Assembly (NCBI GenBank): GCA_944739405.2
Contig: OX123182.2
Coordinates: 58,717,183 to 58,781,182 of the forward strand
Source: Euclidia mi
Taxonomy: Eukaryota > Arthropoda > Insecta > Lepidoptera > Erebidae
Length of the DNA stretch: 64,000 bases
Direction: 5' to 3'
Under the pieces are notes generated by a model. That model had not been told where the DNA came from. It ran no database searches and worked only from the letters and a program-made list of their open reading frames with translations. Each line of letters begins with the position of its first letter. Within the stretch, counting starts at the first letter, position 1. Made by a program: the position numbers and the translations under genes. Positions 10,501 to 20,758 of the stretch are shown one piece after another.

Positions 10501-11760
10501 AATGCTAGACTAAATCGATAATTATTGTTTGTTTAATATCTTCTTTGATTATATACAAATACCTAAGAAAGAAAACGTATCCGAAAAATTCACACGTGCC
10601 TGAAATTGAATATCTATTTTGAGGCTTTTCAAATTAGGTCCGACTAATCGTGCATTGTGATGTAAACATCACTTCAGTTGCCGCTCCAGTAATATCGGAC
10701 AACGATGCCTTGCTAATACATGCAAAGAATTAATACGGGTATACATAATTAATGACCAAATTTACTGAATTCAATTTCTCGTTAAACAAGATTTTCGGTG
10801 AACCTGATTTTGACGTGGATTACATTATCCGTTATGTATGCAAACTTTGTTTTAATACATTGAAGTGGATTTTGCATATTAAAGGAGTGATTTTGGGAAT
10901 GCTGTCAAAAACAATCATACTGCCCCTACTATGCAAAAGTTTTTGAAAGTAGATGAATGCCTCTCTCTCTTTCAAGCAGAAACAACTGAACGAATTTTAA
11001 TGGTTTCGCGTGCAATTTTCGACTTTAAAATAATATATTGGCTACACCCCTGTGGTGTACCCATAGTAGAGGTGATACCCACGCAGGCAGGGCCGTGGGC
11101 AGAACTAAATCTTATGTGAAAAGAAATTTGCACAAAACGCAAATGACGTCAATGAAGCCACAATAGCCTAATCATCAATAAGTGAATAGAATGATACTAA
11201 TTGGACCGCCGATACGATGACAAAGAGAATAATAGTCAAGAATAACTTTGCAAGCTTCATTATCAAGTGGCAAGTCAACAAAACGCCGAAGTATTTTGAC
11301 TACTTTTTAATTGTTGACATGTAGCATTAGTTGCACCTAAACGAAAGAAGCTTATAAAAATGTGTGAAAATAAATCTTGGATCAAGCTACAGTTTTAGTT
11401 TCTGTATAAGTAATAACATAGGTTCTTCACATTCAAAGCACCCAGAAACTTTATAGGTTTATTCGGTTAATAATCCTAACGAAACTAGTTGGGCAAGTAG
11501 TCTGTACTAAACTTTGTTACTTACCTATAGACTGTTTGGCACTAACTTCAGCGAATTCTGGAAAACTACTCGGTTACTCGGTGTGAATTAAACTTACGAT
11601 TGGTTTTTGTATAGAGCTTTTGTGAAGCGCATTTCTTGGTAGGTCTTGGATATAATTCTGAATTCCTCCCCGATCGACTGGGAACCTACGATAGGGGGCA
11701 GTCACTATAGATCAGAAGCTTGACTTTTTTAATGCAGCTGTTAAGCGGCTTTACGACGAT
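10501..11760. other. Spacer, nothing recognised
   Basis: Two short open frames (10752-10946, 10931-11119) have no recognisable motif or codon pattern; I treat them as chance. Confidence 0.45.
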
Positions 11761-11764
11761 CGTG

Positions 11765-11960
11765 CCCCTATTAGGAAAGCTAACCCTTTGGCTACCCTTT
11801 TGGGTTGCGGCGGTCATACGGCAGTCGCTCTATAGAAAAGCTGATATTCCGTCAAATCTAGTTAGACTAGCAAGCGGACCCCCGGACCATCCAAGGAGAG
11901 AAATCATGGATGCAATTGGGATAACACTGAATCTCTGGGCTATCGCTGCCTCTATTGGAA
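11765..11960 (+). repeat. SINE family S1 fragment, 3' part
   Basis: GGGTTGCGGCGGTCATACGG, CAGTCGCTCTATAGAAAAGC, a TTAGACTAGCAAGCGGACC block and GATGCAATTGGGATAACACTG align with the 3' half of the S1 SINE at 45601-46001. The tRNA-like head is missing. Confidence 0.65.
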
Positions 11961-12041
11961 TTTAAACAAATTTAATAATTGTTTGATTTGCGACTAGAAA
12001 TCAACCCGCCACAGTAATTTCAAGTAAAGGCAGAGCGAACA

Positions 12042-12272
12042 TTGCGCATGTCACTGAAAGTTCCCTTTATACGGTATTTTGAAACAGATGTACGTTTATT
12101 CATCGACAAAACATTTATTAGAAGTGAAACAGTGTATCGTCAACCACTAATAAAAAACAAAGGCTGCTGCTTTTCACCAAAAACCTGCTATGACACTGGT
12201 ATGCTTGACTTGTTAAAAAATAAATGCAAATGTTGTAAATTGATTAAAGAAATGAGACAATTTGCAGACTAA
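12042..12272 (+). CDS. Unidentified short Cys-rich ORF
   Basis: A 76-codon open frame with a cysteine-rich C-terminal half (GCCFSPKTCYDTGMLDLL and KNKCKCCKLIKEM). I recognise no family. The spacing could suggest a small metal-binding tail, as at the ends of some transposase proteins, but that is speculation. It stops 16 bases before an LTR begins at 12288, so the LTR element may have inserted just behind it, or the frame is chance. The internal methionine used as start is arbitrary. Confidence 0.2.
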   Translation: MRMSLKVPFIRYFETDVRLFIDKTFIRSETVYRQPLIKNKGCCFSPKTCYDTGMLDLLKNKCKCCKLIKEMRQFAD

Positions 12273-12287
12273 AAATAAAGATATATT

Positions 12288-12604
12288 TGTCGGAGATTGG
12301 GAAACGGAAAGTCAAATCTTAATAGATTTGGGCGTATTCGGATACGATGGTTGGCAACACTGAGGTCGGCAGTTGACAGCTGTCAATGTCATTTGATGTT
12401 TTTATAAGCGAACGTGGAGCTGTCAACGGACACTTCGGCGACAGACAAAGCGGAGGAAACAAGTGTGGCCTACCTACTTCCGACTTCGCCGCGTTTCCAA
12501 AAGTTATCCATCCGAGCCACGTGTGCATATTAATATATTATATGATAGATACTGCATTTTGTGTCCACAAATAAACAGTGTGTTGTACTGTGTGTATTTA
12601 TTGC
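12288..12604 (+). repeat. LTR of a degenerate LTR retrotransposon
   Basis: It begins TGTCGGAGATTGG and contains a polyadenylation-like AATAAA near 12571. The first 245 bp (12288-12532) match 28286-28530 with the same length and few substitutions. The right end is set at TTATTGCA by the terminal CA rule and is uncertain. A gag-like region follows, so this reads as a 5' LTR. Confidence 0.6.
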
Positions 12605-12670
12605 AAGCTGTACCCACCTAGAACTGTGAAGCGTTGATACCGGCAAAATGAAGATACCCTTCGTCATCAG

Positions 12671-13070
12671 AAGTTGGATACGACCACAACGACCCACGTG
12701 TTCAAAATGAAGACGCTAGTAACGAATGGGTGGGAAAAAATGCTGGGTCTGTTGGAACTACAAAATCGCAATTTTCTGACGATAATGCAAGCCATGAAAA
12801 TACCTACTACATCGTCGCATGGCTTTTGTTTACCGGACTTCGACGATCCTGAGCAACAAGATGTGGATGCACGTGCTTGGGTGACGACTGCAGACATGTG
12901 ATTGGACGATCAAGATCCGCATTGCGCCCCGCTTATGGTCGCACTAAGCCGGGCCTTGAAGGGAGGAGCTTCAACCTGGCTATCTACCGTGCCGTTTCCT
13001 GGAATGGACCTGTTCAATGAAGTGTGCCCACAAGGCGCGAGCAAAGGCGACTGCTAACGCCACTATTTTG
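12671..13070 (+). pseudogene. gag: gag fragment of an LTR retrotransposon
   Basis: The frame starting near 12674 reads LPDFDDPEQQDVDARAWVTT, then a stop at 12899, and continues in frame with PLMVALSRALKGGASTWLS and more stops. The DxDARAW and ALxxALKGxAxxWL blocks are typical of capsid regions in insect Gypsy-type elements. No protease or polymerase follows: sequence similarity ends near 13100. With the LTR at 12288 it is the 5' stub of a deleted element. Confidence 0.65.
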
Positions 13071-13199
13071 GTGAATCAGCTGGGCCTTCAACTGCAACCG
13101 AGGTGAGCGTATTTTATCTGTTTTTTTTTGGTACTGCAAATTTTATTTAGTTACGGTAGTTGTATAACATTCTTGGTTAGCAGAATACTGCTACACGTT

Positions 13200-13345
13200 G
13201 AACATTGGAAATGTCATAATCGTTGTGGTGATGTCGCCATCACATCATACCGAGTGTTGTGGGTTCGATTCCTGCACGAGACACTGAGTTGTGGAACCGT
13301 TTGACTTTAACGGTGTCGTGTTTCCCATGGCATGATCTCATGAAT
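13200..13345 (+). repeat. tRNA-like SINE fragment (S2)
   Basis: TCGTTGTGGTGATGTCGCC, then a box-B-like GGGTTCGATTCC, then a GAGACACTGAGTTGTGG tail. The order resembles the head of the repeat at 45215-45415. It is probably a tRNA-derived SINE, not a functional tRNA: the cloverleaf cannot be completed. Confidence 0.5.
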
Positions 13346-14030
13346 AACCTTCTTTTTAATAACCTAAAGAAAAAAAAGACAAATATGTGAGTAGTACTGA
13401 ACGATTTAATTGCGATCTTTGCTGTATTTTATGTTAGCGTATGGTTGTCTGACTACAACTGTGACCTAGCTATAGCGTAAATATCGAACGGAGGTTTTGA
13501 GTTTGATAAACCGGTTAAAAAGAAAGCGATTATTTTTATTTCTTCATGCGATGTTGGCTCGCACTCACGAACCTTGTGATCATATGCTTGCTTGCACATA
13601 GATTATCTTGTCTCGCTCTTACTTTATGGACTGTAATAGTAACAAGAGTGAGCGTACAGGCCGACTTGCATTGTTCCAAGCAAGTGCGTTTGAGTGAAAC
13701 GTGCTAGTTCTTGTTCAAGTGCAGTTGTAATATTGGTTTTAGAACCAACACCCAGCTTCGGTTGGTTTTCTGCTAAATCTAGAACGATAACTCCGGTCTA
13801 GACTGTCCTTCGCAGGGCAGCGGCGCTGGGGTTGCTGGACTAATCGAATCGTACGTACTGGGTTCATAGTGTAAGACTGTGCTGTGATTGCGGCTGACCG
13901 TGCTTGTTTTGTATAGAACAGCTTGTAGCTTTTTCTTAAATAGACGTGTGAACTGCAGTTCACTGCAGTGCTGTTTAGACGTGTGCGGTTGGTTGGTTAG
14001 TGTAACCTGACCATAGTTGAAGGATATTAT
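13346..14030. other. Spacer, nothing recognised
   Basis: No supported feature; a 74-codon minus frame at 13739-13963 has no recognisable motif. Confidence 0.45.
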
Positions 14031-14032
14031 TA

Positions 14033-14075
14033 TAGTTTGACCGTAACCGCTGTACCGCGCCTTAGGTACGTGAGC
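14033..14075 (+). repeat. Left terminal inverted repeat of the Tc1/mariner element
   Basis: Pairs with about 18170-18212 on the opposite strand; ends TAGTTTGACCG next to a TA duplication. Confidence 0.8.
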
Positions 14076-14245
14076 GGCGAGACGGGGGGGCGAAACAGTT
14101 GCTCCATCTGGTCATTCTGCCGTCATCGCTCACGGCGGCAACTAGTCTTATTTGTTGCGGACTGTCTGTGTCAGACGCACATGAGGTAAAATATCTAACC
14201 TCTATCTATCTGTCATTTTCAAAGCGGCCGAATATTAAAAAAAAG

Positions 14246-14713
14246 AGAAGCAGACAAAGAAAGATTTGAATATAAAAGTGACGCAAATATCGCCAACATT
14301 GTTGCGGAGGCTACGGGATACTACGAAAAAACTGTAAGAAATGTAGTAACTGCAGGAAATTCATCAACTAATTTAGTAGGACTGAAATTTAGTTCACCAA
14401 AAAAAAACAAAAGTTATAAAGAAAAATATGTTATTGACGATTTTGATTTGGGAGTCATCGGAAGAAAAATTCATCAGTTTTATGAGATCGAAAAAAGAGT
14501 GCCAAGTATTCGTAAATTACTGTCAAGATCGAGACAGGATGGCATATTGAATTGTAGACGTGAATATCTGAAAAATCTTTTACACACAATGGGTTACCGT
14601 TACAAAAAAATGTAGATAGAAGAGACATCTTCTCATAAAAAACCTAATATTACAGAGTGGCGGAGAAAAGACTAGAGGAAAATCAGGAAATACAGAAGCG
14701 AAAACCGCAATAT
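14246..14713 (+). pseudogene. DDE transposase, N-terminal part
   Basis: Readable from about residue DKERFEYKSDANIANIVAEA (helix-turn-helix type start, just after an in-frame stop) through LGVIGRKIHQFYEIEKRVPS and RKLLSRSRQDGILNCRREYL to LLHTMGYRYKK, then stops. After the stop, the sense continues recognisably (KKPNITEWRRK) to the TA at 14712-14713, where the foldback begins. The layout (N-terminal helix-turn-helix, then a GYRYKK motif before the catalytic domain) matches IS630/Tc1/mariner transposases. The 5' start is not visible. Confidence 0.8.
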
Positions 14714-15074
14714 ACGGGGTGATTTGTAATTGCTCGTATTCCCTTCCGGAGGTGATTCTAGGGCCAAAATGGAGTATTTTTACCCCCAACATATGGGGGT
14801 CCAAAATGCACCATTTTGGAATAAAACGATTTTTAAGATTTTTTGAGCAAATCCCATATTTTTGTTATAAACATCTTCTAAAAAAATATTTTGACAATTC
14901 TTGGTAGCAAATTGGATCTTATTTAAAAGACAATTAAATGTTTCATCTTCTAAAATAAAATAAACCTACTAGCTCATTGTGGCATTTGAAAATAGAGCCA
15001 AAAACACACAAAAAATGTTCGAATAAAATAAAATGACGCCACAAAAATGCAATCATTTGAAAAAATATATATGT

Positions 15075-15152
15075 GACATGTTATGTATAGTATTGGAATA
15101 ACTTTCTGGTATTGACATGTTATGTATAGTATTGGAATAACTTTCTGGTATT
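15075..15152 (+). repeat. 39-bp perfect tandem duplication
   Basis: Two head-to-tail copies beginning GACATGTTATGTATAG (15075-15113, 15114-15152), present only in the left arm of the foldback, so it arose after the arms were formed. Confidence 0.9.
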
Positions 15153-16501
15153 ATCTGCTATCCAAAAAGGTATAATAGTCTTAGCCAATTTGTGGGAATT
15201 ACGAGTAATAGCCGCTTTTGTTCAAAAAAGTGCTTCTGGATGACTTACTCGTCAGAATATTTTTCCTGTATTTATTCTTAAGCTCTGCAATCAACAGTGA
15301 TTTACTAGTAGGGAGACCAACCTAGCAAAATACATAGGGTCTTGGGTTCGAATCCTAAGCGTAAATGACTGTCTTTTGTTAGTTAAATGCGTAATTAGGT
15401 TTTAATTCTCACTTGTCCCGTGACACGAAGAACATGTTCAACCAGTTGGTACTGGACGTCATATTTATCTTGGCAACTCTTTTAGGGGAGACACAATTCT
15501 CAAATAAATAAATAATTGAAAGAAAAATGCCGTGACACCTAATTAAACCATACAATATTCCATTGCATTCATGTAACGGATGACAGATGGGGACAATCTG
15601 TCGCAAAACTTAAGATTCGTGATTAGACGCATGATGCAGGCCAAAGAACGCCACTCCTACCAAACTAGTATTGTGAATATTGTTGGCCCACCTGGTGATT
15701 AGGTTTATTGCTCCGTTTTTTTGCCACAAGTTGGCGATTTGAATTTTTGCCTAACACCGGCGGTTTTGTGCTGGGCAAAATTTCATACACTATCGCACAC
15801 CCAGCGCAACTTCTTCCAACAGAGCCGGAAACTCGTATTATGAATAAGCTTTCGTAAAATTCTCTTTTTAACAAAAAATAACATTTTAGAGTATCAACGC
15901 TGATTTGACAAGATTTCGTGTAATTTATATTTTGTCACAGTGAGATCCCATCTGAAATCCGGATATTTTATGGTTTAATTTAGTGTCATAGCTTTTTTCT
16001 TTCAATCATTTATTTATTTGAGGGTTTTGTCTCCCCTAAAAGAGTTTCTAAGATAAACATGACGTCCGGTACCAACTGACTGAACATACTCTTCGAGTCA
16101 CGGGACAAGTGAGAATTAAAACTTTAATATGCATTTAACTAACAAAAGACAGTCATTTACGCTGAGGATTCGAATCCACGACCCTATGCATTTTGCTAGG
16201 TTGGTCTCCCTACTAGTAAATAACTGCTGATTGCAGAGCTTATGAACAAATACAAGAAAAAATGTTCTGCCGAGTGCATCATCCAGAAGCACTTTTTTGA
16301 ACAAAAGCGGCTATTACTCAAAATTCACACCAATTGGTTAAGACTATTATACTTTTTTGGATAGCAGATAATACCAGAAAGTTATTCCAATACTTTACAT
16401 AACATCACATATTATTTTTTTTCAAATAATTGCATTTTTGTGGTGTTATTTTATTTTATTCGAACATTTTTTGTGGTTTTTTGGCTCTATTTTCAAATTT
16501 C

Positions 16502-16587
16502 AGATCGAGACAGGATGGCATATTGAATTGTAGACGTGAATATCTGAAAAATCTTTTACACACAATGGGTTACCGTTACAAAAAAAT
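16502..16587 (+). repeat. 86-bp patch copied from the interrupted transposase gene
   Basis: Identical over all 86 bases to 14526-14611 (AGATCGAGACAGGATGGC ... TTACAAAAAAAT) and in the same orientation. The opposite foldback arm has about 16 unrelated bases at the corresponding place, so this is an insertion into the right arm. The patch plus about 30 bases of filler (to about 16617) interrupts otherwise alignable arms. Confidence 0.85.
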
Positions 16588-16874
16588 TACAAAAAAATTC
16601 ACGTTAAGCAAATAGGTTCATTTTATTTTAAAAGATGGGCCATTTAATTGTCTATTAAATAAGACCAAATTTGCTACCAATAATTGTCAAAATATTTTTT
16701 TAGAAGATGTTTATAACAAAAATTTGGGATTTGTTCAAAAAATTTTAAAAACCGTTTCATTCCAAAATGGTGCATTTTGGAATAAAACCCCCATATGTTG
16801 GGGGTAAAAATACTTCATTTTGGCCCTAGAATCACCTCCTGAAGGGAATACGAGCAATTACAAATCACCCTGTA

Positions 16875-17652
16875 TATTTCCTAGATGAGACATATATTAA
16901 TGCCAGTCACAATGTGAGCAGATGTTGGCAATCAGTGTCAGAACCTGGAATTCACACTGACATCGGGAAATTCTTCACGCTGGGTGTCGAAACGGCTTGG
17001 TTCAAGGTGCATTAACTATATTTAATTCAGACGCTAAGACAGGTGACTACCATGAAAACATGAACGGGCCTACTTTTTATAAGAGGGTGGATGAAAAGCT
17101 AAAAGATAAGTTGCTGCCGAACTCTGTAGTTGTCATGTACAACGCATCTTACCACAGCGTTCAAGTTGAGAAGAAACCGAACATTACAAGCCCCAAAAGT
17201 GAAATGCAGAACTGGTTGAATTTTCCGAAACTATGAAATAAGCCCAACTGCAAATTCTTATCAATAACACACAAAAAGAGCCCGTTTAAAAAATTTATGA
17301 ACAATTAAAAGCTAATGGACACTCAGTACTGCATTTACCGCCATACCATCCAGACCTGAACCCCATCGAGTTGGTCTGGGCTGATGTCAAAAACAATATA
17401 GCGCAAAACCATATTAATTCTTCTCTAGACGAAAAGATAAACACACTGAATTTATTGTTTTCGGAGTACACGGCAGAAAAATGGCAGAAATGTGATGACC
17501 ATGTCCAAAAAAATGAAAACGTTTACTGGGATCGCGACAATAGGTTCGATGATATAATTGAGCCAATAATAATAAATCTGCTGGATGACTCTGATTCAAG
17601 CTCCGATAGCGAAATGGAATGTGAAGTTGAAACAGAATCTATGTCGGAATAG
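16875..17652 (+). pseudogene. DDE transposase, catalytic part
   Basis: Starts right after the foldback with YFLDETYINASHNVSRCWQ (first catalytic Asp, codon 16884-16886). WFKVH, GALTIFNSDAKTGDYHENMN and GPTFYKRVDEKL follow. The second catalytic position reads VVMYNASYHSV, where family members have VVMDN, so Asp is Tyr (codon 17138-17140). After it comes a longer segment than usual, with frameshift and stops, then LPPYHPDLNPIELVWADVKN with the catalytic Glu (17368-17370), and an acidic C-terminus to 17652. About 76 codons separate second Asp position and Glu. Confidence 0.85.
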
Positions 17653-17700
17653 TCAGTGTAATTTATTTACCTAATAAATAGGTTTTAATTTTTAATTTGA

Positions 17701-17930
17701 CACATACATACATACATAGACTCACGCCTGCCTCCCCGAAGGGGTAGGCAGAGGCATATTAAACGCCCACTTTTCGCCAGTGTTTCGATCCCACGTAATA
17801 GGTGGCGAGCCTATTGCCGCTTATTGGGACATTTTGTTTGCCAGAGCCTCGTCCGTTGATCGGCAGGTGCACCACTTGCAGGTGAGGTTGGCTTGGGACC
17901 CTAAGTTCTTGGTGGGAACCCTATGCACCC
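17701..17930 (-). mobile_element. 230-bp SINE, family S3 copy 1
   Basis: Flanked by the 9-bp direct repeat TTAATTTGA (17692-17700, 17931-17939). Reverse orientation, with the 3' tail appearing as CATACATACATACATAG on the left. Contains CCCCGAAGGGGTAGGCAGAG, the 3' signature of many lepidopteran repeats. A second copy of exactly the same length, with its own duplication, is at 35519-35748. Confidence 0.85.
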
Positions 17931-18214
17931 TTAATTTGAATTGTCACTTTTTCTTTTTCAAGTACAATGTTATTTCCAAGGATTAAAGATTCATTTCAGT
18001 TATATTGGTTCTTTTATTGTACTTCGCTATATTGGACAAAACAGGGATTGGATAATATAATTATACTCGTAGATATAGTTAAAAAAATTGTGCTTCGATA
18101 TCGTAAGATCTGTCTGACACTACGCATCTCATGTGCGTTCATGCTCTTTCCTGCCCACACCCCACCTCCCCGCACATACCTAAGGCACGGTACAGCGGTT
18201 GCGGTCAAACTATA

Positions 18215-18941
18215 GTGTCATTATTTTACCGACTCGTGGTGTTGGTAATCCCTAATGGTTTTCGTTTAAACGTCATCAGGGCACTTTTACTCGTTGTAGT
18301 TCTGAGTTGTACAGACGATCTCGATGTTGCAATTACACCTGCTTCTTTGTGTGCATAAATTTTTGACATGGCACATTAAAATGTTTTTAACTCATGATTA
18401 TTAGATGGCACCACTAGTAAAATTTAATTAAATTTTAAGATTTTACGCGTGAAAATTACCTACTGTGTGTTTTTAAAATTCTTGTGATACACTGGGAATT
18501 TTTATCATGTGCCCCGAGTTCTCTGACCAATTCTAAGTTATGCTTAGGACGTTTAGGAGTGATAGTGTTGCTAGTAGAAGCTGTTAAACTCGATTATCAG
18601 ACGTAGAAACAAATTATTGAGTTATCATCGTAGTGCGTAATGATAATCAGTTTCAGAAATTTTAATTTTCGTTGTAGTTAGAACTAGGTTAGTGATCGTT
18701 AGTGATGATTGTATTTTTAACCTTATTCTCATTAAATGGGTACTTTTTTAGTCGTTGTTGTGATAATTTTGTGGTACCCACGTTTCCATTGCTGTAGATT
18801 TGCATAAACTGGATAAGCCGTTTGTGCGGCTGTACGTTTAGCCATGCGTCGCCGTTGGTTGGACCAGCAATGCCTTTCTGGTTAGCCTAGTTTACCCTTG
18901 AGCTTTTGTGTTAGTGATAGTATCCGTTGGTGCGGAAACAA
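18215..18941. other. Spacer, nothing recognised
   Basis: No supported gene or repeat boundary. Confidence 0.5.
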
Positions 18942-19057
18942 CACAGCTGTCAGTGCATTTGTCATAGTATCACAAACGTTGTCCATCGTCTTGAACGCGA
19001 ACAGCTGTTAGTGCATTTGTCATAGTATCACAAACGTTGTCCATCGTCTTGAACGCG
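18942..19057 (+). repeat. 58-bp tandem duplication
   Basis: Two units, about 18942-18999 and 19000-19057, nearly identical (shared GTGCATTTGTCATAGTATC and CATCGTCTTGAACGCG). Confidence 0.9.
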
Positions 19058-19980
19058 AAAGGTCCGTTGCTGTATCGCTAGTGATTAGTTTAAGATAAGC
19101 TTCGTATTTAGACTATCCATGACACAATTATAACGCTGAAAAGACTGGTTGGATACTCGGTAGTAAACTTGACATCTAGAGCATCAGCCTAGTAAAAATT
19201 TTCTTATAGTCTGCTATGTGATAAGGAAAACTAAAGCGATATGTTGAACAAACCCGTGTAACCGGATGGAGGTTGCATAGCGTAATGTTGAAGACCCGAT
19301 GAATGTCAGAGTATGAGCAAAGAAATATTTTAATGAGTTTCTTATTATTTGAACGAGTGTTGTTCTATATGTCCGCTTCGAGAGAAAGAGTTAGTTATGA
19401 TTTTCATTAAAACCTGTGATGATTTTGATCAGAGTACCTTTTATTGCCCACCGCCTTGTGCCAGGAATGGCCGAACGACTAGGATTACTGTTCGAGAATT
19501 TTCTTTTATTCTTGCAGCGAAGTACATTAAAGTGTGGTTGTTGATGGCAATCATGGATACCTTGCTACTCAAGTAGCTCTCATTTGATTTTTGATGGCTA
19601 AAATTATCTACCTTTGGTTTCTGTGTCGTATGACAAGAGCGTGTTGCGAGAATCTGAAAGTACTCATAGACTATTGATTGGTTATCTCAGAACTGCAGTC
19701 GTTGCCCGTATGTAGCCAAAGGCAAAAAAAGGCATTTGGTTTTAGTTTTTGTCAGTGGTCAAATCCAGTTTTAACATAGCTCATTGAGAGTATGGACGGG
19801 AGTTACGTTCTGTATAGTTGTGAAGTTGTTAATGAATTTGATAATCGCTTAAAATTGACGAATTGCGGACGTTGAATTAGTCTGAAAGAACGGATACTCT
19901 ATTCAGTGGGTATACTCTGAGAGGTATCTTTGAAATACTGTTGGTAGATTTATTTCCTCTTTGGGTAATCTTGGTGGCTA
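19058..19980. other. Spacer, nothing recognised
   Basis: The 75-codon frame at 19349-19576 shows no family resemblance. Confidence 0.45.
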
Positions 19981-20099
19981 GCGCCGCCTGATGGTCGGCG
20001 CGGCCTGGAGGCCGGTGCGGCCTGATAGCCGGCGCGGTCTGACGGCCGGCGCGGCCTGGTCGCCGGCGCGGTTTGGTGGCCATCGTAGCCTGTGTGGCG
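19981..20099 (+). repeat. GC-rich 17-bp minisatellite, about 7 units
   Basis: Units of the form GCGCGGCCTGATGGCCG repeat seven times with substitutions; GTGTGGCGC-rich sequence continues to about 20150. It stands out sharply from the AT-rich surroundings. Because 17 is not a multiple of three, the open frame across it on the minus strand is not evidence for a protein. Confidence 0.85.
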
Positions 20100-20289
20100 C
20101 GCGGCTCGTGTGTGGCGCGGGTCCTGTGTGAGGCCTGTATGTGGCTTTGAGGAGCCTGGTAACTTGTATAGCTAAAGCCTATCTGGCCGAAACTGGCAAT
20201 GAAAGTGAAGGTAGTTTATTAAAGGAATTTGGTTAGAAGATGTAGAGTCCAATGACCTTAGCTTTACCTACTGAATGATGAGTTAAATT

Positions 20290-20520
20290 TAGTCAAAGTC
20301 AAAGTCAAAATCCTTTATTCATTTGGGTCACAATGTGACGCCTATGAATGTCAAAATAATAAATTTATAAAATAATTACTTAATGACTCTACATTTACTG
20401 CCACGTTTGCAAAGCAAGGGCGTAGAACCATGAGAAAGAACGGGCAATAAAACTCACGGTCACTCTTTTTCATCGCCAGGTTTTGCGTAATACACATCAC
20501 TTACATTTTGTAACGTGCTG
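20290..20520 (-). repeat. LINE or SINE 3' tail, reverse orientation
   Basis: Begins GTCAAAGTCAAAGTCAAAATC followed by CTTTATTCATTTGGGTCAC and extends to ATCGCCAGG near 20480. Read on the minus strand it ends in (GACTTT)n, a common lepidopteran 3' tail. No coding remains. Confidence 0.55.
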
Positions 20521-20563
20521 CAACTGTTACACCTTCTATATCACTTGTATATATTAACTGTAC

Positions 20564-20745
20564 TGTAAGGATGTTATAATCATATATTTAGCCTATTACC
20601 TATTTACCTATGTAGCCATCTATGTACCTATAATGTTACGTGTATCCAGTAATGTTTTATATATCGTATGTAGTCCTAAAAATAAATCAGTCTATAATCT
20701 GCATCTAATAGTTTCACTTCTCTCCCGCTAAAGCCTACCTTTGCA
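20564..20745 (+). repeat. 5' LTR of the Gypsy element
   Basis: TGTAAGGATGTTATAATC ... CTACCTTTGCA. Contains AATAAA near 20682. Matches the 3' LTR with about four differences. Confidence 0.93.
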
Positions 20746-20758
20746 TGGCGACCGTGAT
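20746..20758 (+). promoter_or_regulatory. Primer binding site, tRNA-Arg type
   Basis: TGGCGACCGTGAT directly follows the LTR. TGGCGACCGTGA complements the 3' end of an arthropod tRNA-Arg and is the primer site used by 412/mdg1-group elements (established knowledge; the match is by eye). Confidence 0.7.

Larger units (their letters stand above)
14714..16872. mobile_element. 2.16-kb foldback element inside the transposase gene
   Basis: Flanked by TA (14712-14713, 16873-16874). Ends CGGGGTGATTTGTAATTGC and, inverted, CAGGGTGATTTGTAATTGC. Long arms (about 14714-15560 and 15970-16872) are inverted copies with roughly ten percent divergence by eye; a loop of about 400 bp separates them. Each arm includes a tRNA-like stretch with GGTTCGAATCC related to the S1 SINE. 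The left arm alone carries a 39-bp tandem duplication; the right arm alone carries the 86-bp transposase patch. No ORF of its own; presumably mobilised in trans by a Tc1/mariner transposase. Confidence 0.85.
14033..18212 (+). mobile_element. Tc1/mariner-superfamily transposon with nested insertions
   Basis: The two ends are inverted copies: TAGTTTGACCGTAACCGCTG at 14033 and its near-perfect complement ending at 18212, about 40 bp with few mismatches, flanked by TA on both sides (14031-14032, 18213-18214). Subterminal GCACATGAG is also shared. Between them lies a DDE transposase pseudogene of the IS630/Tc1 type, in two pieces (14246-14713 and 16875-17652), separated by a 2.16-kb foldback. A 230-bp SINE sits downstream (17701-17930). 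Without these insertions the element would be about 1.8 kb. Confidence 0.85.

Noticed and set aside
19877..20083. Arg/Pro-rich minus-strand protein
   Set aside because: It is the frame translation of the 17-bp GC-rich minisatellite, whose unit length changes frame at every copy.
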